In this document: one piece after another, positions 59,924 through 64,000 of the stretch
Layout: the number at the start of each line of letters is the position of its first letter
Position numbering within the stretch: the first letter of the stretch is position 1
Assembly (NCBI GenBank): GCA_027623235.1
Contig: JAQBVJ010000023.1
Location: 1-64,000, forward strand
Direction of reading: 5' to 3'
DNA length: 64,000 nt
Origin: Planctomycetota bacterium
Lineage (GTDB): Bacteria > Planctomycetota > Planctomycetia > Planctomycetales > Planctomycetaceae
Notes under the pieces: generated by a model
What the model was told of the DNA's origin: nothing
The model's database searches: none
What the model saw: only the letters and a program-made list of their open reading frames with translations
Made by a program: the position numbers and the translations under genes

Positions 59924-60937
59924 TCACCAGGATGCGCGGAGTCTGGCCGCAGCAACTTCCGGCATGACGATGTTGATCCAGCCTCCGGTTCCGACTTCGA
60001 AACCGGCGATTCCTGCGATTCTCGGGGTGATCTTCAGATGCCAGTGGTAGGCCGGTGAGCGTTCGTCGCGGAACGGGGCGGTACACAACGCAAAGTTGTA
60101 AGCGGGAATCGGCAACGTTCGCTCCAGCGCTGTGAGCGTCCTGCGAAGGAGCTCGGCAAAATCGTGAGTTTCCCTCAGACCTGCCCCGGTGAAGTGCGGC
60201 TCGTGTCGGCGCGGGACGATCCATGTTTCGTACGGGAAACGACTGGCGAACGGGCAGAAGACCACGAACGAGTCGGACTCGCTGATAATTCGCGTTGACT
60301 CGTGCAGCTCCCGTTTCAGGATCGCCGACCACAGACTGGGCGACTCGGAATGTGCAGAGCGGGAAAAACCGATTGCGGCTTCGAGCTCTTCGTCAATCGA
60401 GCGCGGGACAAACGGAGTGGCAACGAGCTGCGAATGAACATGCTCGAGAGACGCGCCGGCAGCAGCTCCCTGGTTCTTGAAAATTGTGACGTGAGCCAGG
60501 CGGTCGTCCTCTGCCAGCGCGAAGATTCGCTGCTGGTAAATGTCGACAATGCGGAGAAGCTGCTCGTCGGTCAGCTCCGACATCTGGCGGCGGTGATCCG
60601 GGCTCTCGATGAGAACTTCGTGACGGCCTGCTCCGGGCAACGATTCGAACGACACTTCGCGCGAGTTCGCCACGGTCCGGGGCGCGTCCGACTCGCCAGT
60701 GATCGCGAATGCCGGGTAACGATTCGGGATGACTCGAACGAGCCACTCGGGCGACGCCTCGCCGGAGTCACCGGGCTGCAGCACAGCTTCGGGAGTCAGG
60801 TCCTCGTTGCCGCGACAGAACGGGCACCGGTCAAGTCGCGTGGCCGGTGGCGGCTCGGTGTGCTCAAACGGTCGTGACGCGCGTTCGGGCGCGAAAGCGA
60901 CCTGGCGGCCAGTGATCGGGTCTTTCCGTAGTTCCAT
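59924..60937 (-). CDS. galT: Galactose-1-phosphate uridylyltransferase
   Basis: A 337-residue enzyme of the Leloir pathway that exchanges UMP between UDP-glucose and galactose-1-phosphate. MELRKDPITGRQVAFAPERA starts the family; RCPFCRGNEDLTPE holds the zinc cysteines; the catalytic His-x-His lies in ASLEHVHSQLVATPFVP; YHWHLKITPRIAGIAGFEVG closes the site. Follows a terpenoid-cyclase-fold gene on the same strand after 9 bp, so the two are cotranscribed. Confidence 0.94.
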   Translation of the reverse strand: MELRKDPITGRQVAFAPERASRPFEHTEPPPATRLDRCPFCRGNEDLTPEAVLQPGDSGEASPEWLVRVIPNRYPAFAITGESDAPRTVANSREVSFESLPGAGRHEVLIESPDHRRQMSELTDEQLLRIVDIYQQRIFALAEDDRLAHVTIFKNQGAAAGASLEHVHSQLVATPFVPRSIDEELEAAIGFSRSAHSESPSLWSAILKRELHESTRIISESDSFVVFCPFASRFPYETWIVPRRHEPHFTGAGLRETHDFAELLRRTLTALERTLPIPAYNFALCTAPFRDERSPAYHWHLKITPRIAGIAGFEVGTGGWINIVMPEVAAARLRASW

Positions 60938-60946
60938 GCCGAACAG

Positions 60947-62098
60947 TTACTTCGCCGTCGGCGGATCGCAATAGGAAAGAGCCATCAGCGAGTAAGCCGT
61001 CACGAGGTTTGGGTCGCCTTCGTACCAGCGGTCGGCCTGGTTGATCCAGCTGCCGTTTGGCCGCTGCGTCGTCCCGAGCTTTTCCACGAGCTCATTCCGC
61101 CAGTTGTGGCTGACGCCTTTCGAGTCGACGACGGTGTTCTCACCGATGACGGACAGCGTCCTCGCCAACGTGTGGTAGTAATAGAAGAGGCCCTGCCCTC
61201 CCATCCCTGGATTTTCGTCGACGGAGTAAAACTTCTGAATCCAGGTATAAGCCGCTTTGACTCGCGGGTCATCCGGTTTGAGCCCGGCGTAAACCATGCT
61301 CTTCAAACCCGCGTAAGTCATGCTGCCATAAGATCGCAGCCCGCCGTTGGCCGTCAGGCCCGCCTGCGACGTGCCGCCCGCGGCAGGCGTGTAGTAAAAG
61401 CCGCCGTCCTCAACCTTCGCCGCGAACTTCGTGTTGTTGTGCTCGGTTTCCAGGTTCTGGCAGCGGGACACAAACTTCAGAGCTTTCTGCATCGCGGGGT
61501 CGTCTTTACCAGCGCCGGCCGCTTTCAGGGCCTCGATAAGAAACTGCGTGTTGGAGAGGTCCGGGCGCTGATGCTTGCCGTAGCCTGCTCCACCGAAAGC
61601 GGTGTCGTCTTCTTTGATGCCTTCCGAATCGTCCCACTGGAGACCTCGCAGAAACGCATCGGCCGTCTTGATGATGTCGTCGTACTTCCCGTCTTTATTG
61701 GCTGCGACCAGTGCCAGCAGCGTGATGCTGGTTTCGTAATTTCGATGCAGAGTCTGCGGGTGATAAATGCCGCCGTCCTTCTGACGCAGTTTGAGCAAAA
61801 ACTCAAACGCCTTTTCGATCGCGGGATCGTCACCCGGGACTCCGTTCTGCAGTAGCGAGTGTGCCGCCAGAGCCGTGATCCCTGGAACGCTGGGCGAGGT
61901 CCAGCTGCCATCTTTCGCCTGAGACAGTTTCAGATAACCAATCGCCTTTGCCCGCACGTCGGCAAGTTGCGACTCGCCTGCCGGCGACTTCTCAACGACT
62001 TTCGGGGAATCGTCCTCGGCAGCTCGGACCGCGACGCTTGTCGCGAAAGGGAGCGAGACAGTCAGACTGCAAATCAGCAGGGTTGCGAAGCGTGACAT
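60947..62098 (-). CDS. Exported prenyltransferase/terpenoid-cyclase-fold protein
   Basis: A 383-residue protein with a signal peptide (1-26, ending VRA). Alpha-alpha-barrel repeats are visible: [55 protein letters not shown] and [20 protein letters not shown]. The repeat units with Gln-x-x-Asp-Gly-(S/G)-W are those of the squalene-cyclase/prenyltransferase superfamily, but the DxDD or zinc ligands of real cyclases are not evident. Common in planctomycetes; probably a binding or structural protein in the periplasm. Confidence 0.8.
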   Translation of the reverse strand: MSRFATLLICSLTVSLPFATSVAVRAAEDDSPKVVEKSPAGESQLADVRAKAIGYLKLSQAKDGSWTSPSVPGITALAAHSLLQNGVPGDDPAIEKAFEFLLKLRQKDGGIYHPQTLHRNYETSITLLALVAANKDGKYDDIIKTADAFLRGLQWDDSEGIKEDDTAFGGAGYGKHQRPDLSNTQFLIEALKAAGAGKDDPAMQKALKFVSRCQNLETEHNNTKFAAKVEDGGFYYTPAAGGTSQAGLTANGGLRSYGSMTYAGLKSMVYAGLKPDDPRVKAAYTWIQKFYSVDENPGMGGQGLFYYYHTLARTLSVIGENTVVDSKGVSHNWRNELVEKLGTTQRPNGSWINQADRWYEGDPNLVTAYSLMALSYCDPPTAK

Positions 62099-62346
62099 TT
62101 CAAGTGCCTCTGAACTGGCTTTTGTACGGGTTGATTCGTTTTTCTGCGTCCGCGATGGATTAATCCACCCGGTCAGTCGTTTCTCATCTCATGCATTGTG
62201 CAGAGGATCGCCCCGAAACGACAGCGGTCACGAGGCGAAAATACTGTCTCGCGCGGTCAGAGTCTGTCCTCAGCACTTTGGCCTCACAATTTGTTGACCG
62301 TCTGTCCCGGGGTATCGCTCGCTCGCGAAGAGGTTGTCCGGCCGGA
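62099..62346. other. 248-bp gap, nothing recognised
   Basis: Lies between two minus-strand genes. It should hold the promoter of the cyclase-fold/galT pair. Confidence 0.4.
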
Positions 62347-64000
62347 TTATTCTTTCCCGCGATTTCGGGCCTTCTCCCTGATTTCCTGGATGGCCGTTTC
62401 GAGCCGCTTTGGCCAGACAAATCGGGGAGCCTTCGCCGGATCGTATCCCTTCAGGTGTCCCGTCAAACGAGTGGCTGGTTTCGCGTAGACGAGCTCGGTG
62501 TCGCCAAAGACTTCTTCGCACAGAGCTGCCAGGCCGGGGTCGTATTCACGCAGTTCCTTGCGGGTGTCAACGTGGTTGTGGTCGTGATCCGGGGGGCGGT
62601 TGTTGTTGAACCAGGACTGCACTCCCTCCGCGAAATACTCCGCGTGATTCACGGACGCGTACTTCGTCTTCCACAATCCGGCGGCCATCGCCCGGTCGTA
62701 CGTCTGCTTCAGGCGGTCGTCGAATGTGGCGTCGACGACGACCATTCCGCGCAGATGAATGTTGTGAGCGAACTCGTGAATCAGGATGCACTCGGTCGCG
62801 TAGGGATCGCCCTGAAAGCCAAGCAGATTTTCCTCGCCGCACGAACAGACGGGATCCCTTCGCGATCCGCCCAGCCCGCGAGCTCGGGCGTCCCAGAAGT
62901 CCTTCGGGCTCATCTTCGAGTGTTCAGGCACGTCGGTGGTGAACTCGCTGTGAGCCATCACGACCAGCCGCGAGCCACCGTCGATCATGGCCTGTTTCAC
63001 ATCCGGCCGCTTCGCCAGCATCATGTTGGCGAGATACGCCGCTTCCTTCATGGCGTAATCGTTGACCTTCGCTGACCCGACGATCGGATAGCCATTCGCA
63101 CTGACGTACTTCTGATAAAACGGAGGCAGCTCCAATTCTTCGGGCGGTGCAGTGACCGGAATGTCGGCGGGAGCCTCAATGCAGAACAACTCACGCATCG
63201 TTCGGTGGTAGAGGCGTCCGTTGCTGTAGCTCGGCGTGTTGACCGACCACGTCTCGCCGAACCTGCCGAGATCGTTGAAGGACACGAGTGCCCGCTCATC
63301 GAAGCGTTCTGCCTTGCCGTCAATCACCTGAACTTTGCCGCACATGAAAGTGAAGTAAAGATACTGATTGACGGCGATCGTGTTGCCGTTGAAACACCAC
63401 CACCGGCCATCCCGGCCGGATCGAACGTCATCCGCAACGTCGATACCGCGGCTGTTAATCGTCATCTTCGGATAGAGAATGCCGTTGTTCGAAGGGGTTG
63501 CTCCTTCGACGTCCGGAACGGAAAACGGCAGTTCGAGATACTCGACAGACTCCGTTTCGACATTGATCCGCGCGATGCTGTTTCGTGGCCCGAAGTTGAC
63601 GGCCTTCCCTTGCCGTTTGCCCTGAAAACTGAAGCATTGAAAATAGACGTACGGGTAAATACTGAGGTTCGCATGCCACGCCGGGAACACTGTGATCGCG
63701 GGATCCTGCTGGCTGAGGTTGACTCCGGAACGGTGCGTAAACGACTTCGACTTCGAATCAAAAGACGTCACCGAAACATTTTCGATCCAGGAAATCCGCT
63801 TCGCCTCGCTGCCGTCTTTCGTGTTCAACACGACCAGGTCGGTGCGAGTTTCATCCAGCCAGTAAGAATACTTCTGGTCCCAGGATTGGGTGACGTGAGC
63901 TTTCCCTTCCGGCAACGACTTCCAGTTCCAGACGGTTTGCCCGGCCTGGGAACCGTCAACGCGAGTCAGTGTGAGACCGGCCGGCGATTCGGGCGTGCCG
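62347..64000 (-). CDS. Beta-propeller plus zinc-metallopeptidase-like protein (N-terminus outside window)
   Basis: The frame is open to the window end, so the N-terminus is missing; at least 551 residues are seen. The N-terminal half is strand-rich with quinoprotein-like repeats (WWCFNGNTIAVNQYLYFTFM, NTPSYSNGRLYHRTMRELFC). The C-terminal half contains HEFAHNIHLRG, a HExxH zinc site in CILIHEFAHNIH, and further YFAEGVQSWFNNN with a possible third ligand Glu, as in gluzincin-like families. An exported PQQ-type propeller fused to a protease is inferred. Confidence 0.65.
   Translation of the reverse strand, partial: GTPESPAGLTLTRVDGSQAGQTVWNWKSLPEGKAHVTQSWDQKYSYWLDETRTDLVVLNTKDGSEAKRISWIENVSVTSFDSKSKSFTHRSGVNLSQQDPAITVFPAWHANLSIYPYVYFQCFSFQGKRQGKAVNFGPRNSIARINVETESVEYLELPFSVPDVEGATPSNNGILYPKMTINSRGIDVADDVRSGRDGRWWCFNGNTIAVNQYLYFTFMCGKVQVIDGKAERFDERALVSFNDLGRFGETWSVNTPSYSNGRLYHRTMRELFCIEAPADIPVTAPPEELELPPFYQKYVSANGYPIVGSAKVNDYAMKEAAYLANMMLAKRPDVKQAMIDGGSRLVVMAHSEFTTDVPEHSKMSPKDFWDARARGLGGSRRDPVCSCGEENLLGFQGDPYATECILIHEFAHNIHLRGMVVVDATFDDRLKQTYDRAMAAGLWKTKYASVNHAEYFAEGVQSWFNNNRPPDHDHNHVDTRKELREYDPGLAALCEEVFGDTELVYAKPATRLTGHLKGYDPAKAPRFVWPKRLETAIQEIREKARNRGKE

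Overview
The window reads as a chromosomal segment of a planctomycete (phylum Planctomycetota, probably order Planctomycetales). The evidence is the family content: three DUF1501 or DUF1549/DUF1553 secreted proteins plus a large cytochrome-bearing one, prolin-rich lipoproteins around a polysaccharide exporter, an FHA-GAF-sigma54 activator, and above all a planctomycete/verrucomicrobial-type bacterial microcompartment (BMC) operon. DNA is GC-rich throughout and dotted with short inverted-repeat elements of several families. No rRNA, tRNA, CRISPR array or intact insertion sequence was seen.

Layout. 1-11079: TPR-like membrane protein (cut by the window edge), STAS anti-sigma antagonist, large TolC-like lipoprotein, sigma54 activator, two secreted proteins. 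11179-20308: fabF/acpP, a DUF1501 protein, smpB, a FlgM-like protein, a divergent RNase HII-like protein, a Wza-like exporter and a companion lipoprotein. 20709-27701: a glycosyltransferase and then an unusual, partly decayed redox island: thioredoxin-like protein, truncated PLP decarboxylase, MerT-like and MerP-like proteins, a truncated B12-binding radical SAM protein, an IS200-like transposase remnant, a frameshifted di-haem peroxidase and a TlpA-like protein. In three of these genes an in-frame UGA falls in or next to the expected metal/redox cysteine motif (W-UGA-G-P-C; M-H-UGA-UGA-G-G; P-N-UGA-T). Each is followed, 26-31 nt before the apical loop, by a compact hairpin like a bacterial SECIS. 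These are the best candidates here for undescribed or mis-annotated selenoproteins.

27875-33015: DUF1501 and DUF1549/1553 pair. 33016-42407: the BMC operon on the minus strand, in transcription order DeoR regulator, PduL phosphotransacylase, two BMC-H shell proteins, a four-helix-bundle (S23-type) protein, acetate kinase, BMC-P, membrane protein, CoA-acylating aldehyde dehydrogenase, a second S23-type protein, BMC-P, an RpiB-like protein, BMC-P and a class II aldolase. By analogy with characterised planctomycete BMCs it should split L-fuculose/L-rhamnulose phosphate into DHAP and lactaldehyde and convert lactaldehyde to lactate with ATP gain. Nearly every gap between these genes holds an inverted-repeat hairpin. 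Both S23-type genes sit inside 28-29 bp inverted repeats, the same architecture as 23S rRNA intervening sequences but within a protein-coding operon.

42952-64000: DUF1549/1553 protein, Gfo/Idh/MocA oxidoreductase, a four-gene amidoligase cluster (N-formylglutamate amidohydrolase, GCS2 ligase, RimK-like ATP-grasp, C39-like peptidase), a sialidase-esterase fusion, a PQQ-type propeller, a Dcp metallopeptidase, an ankyrin lipoprotein broken by an in-frame TGA, a PAS histidine kinase, galT, a terpenoid-cyclase-fold secreted protein, and a propeller-metallopeptidase protein cut by the window end.
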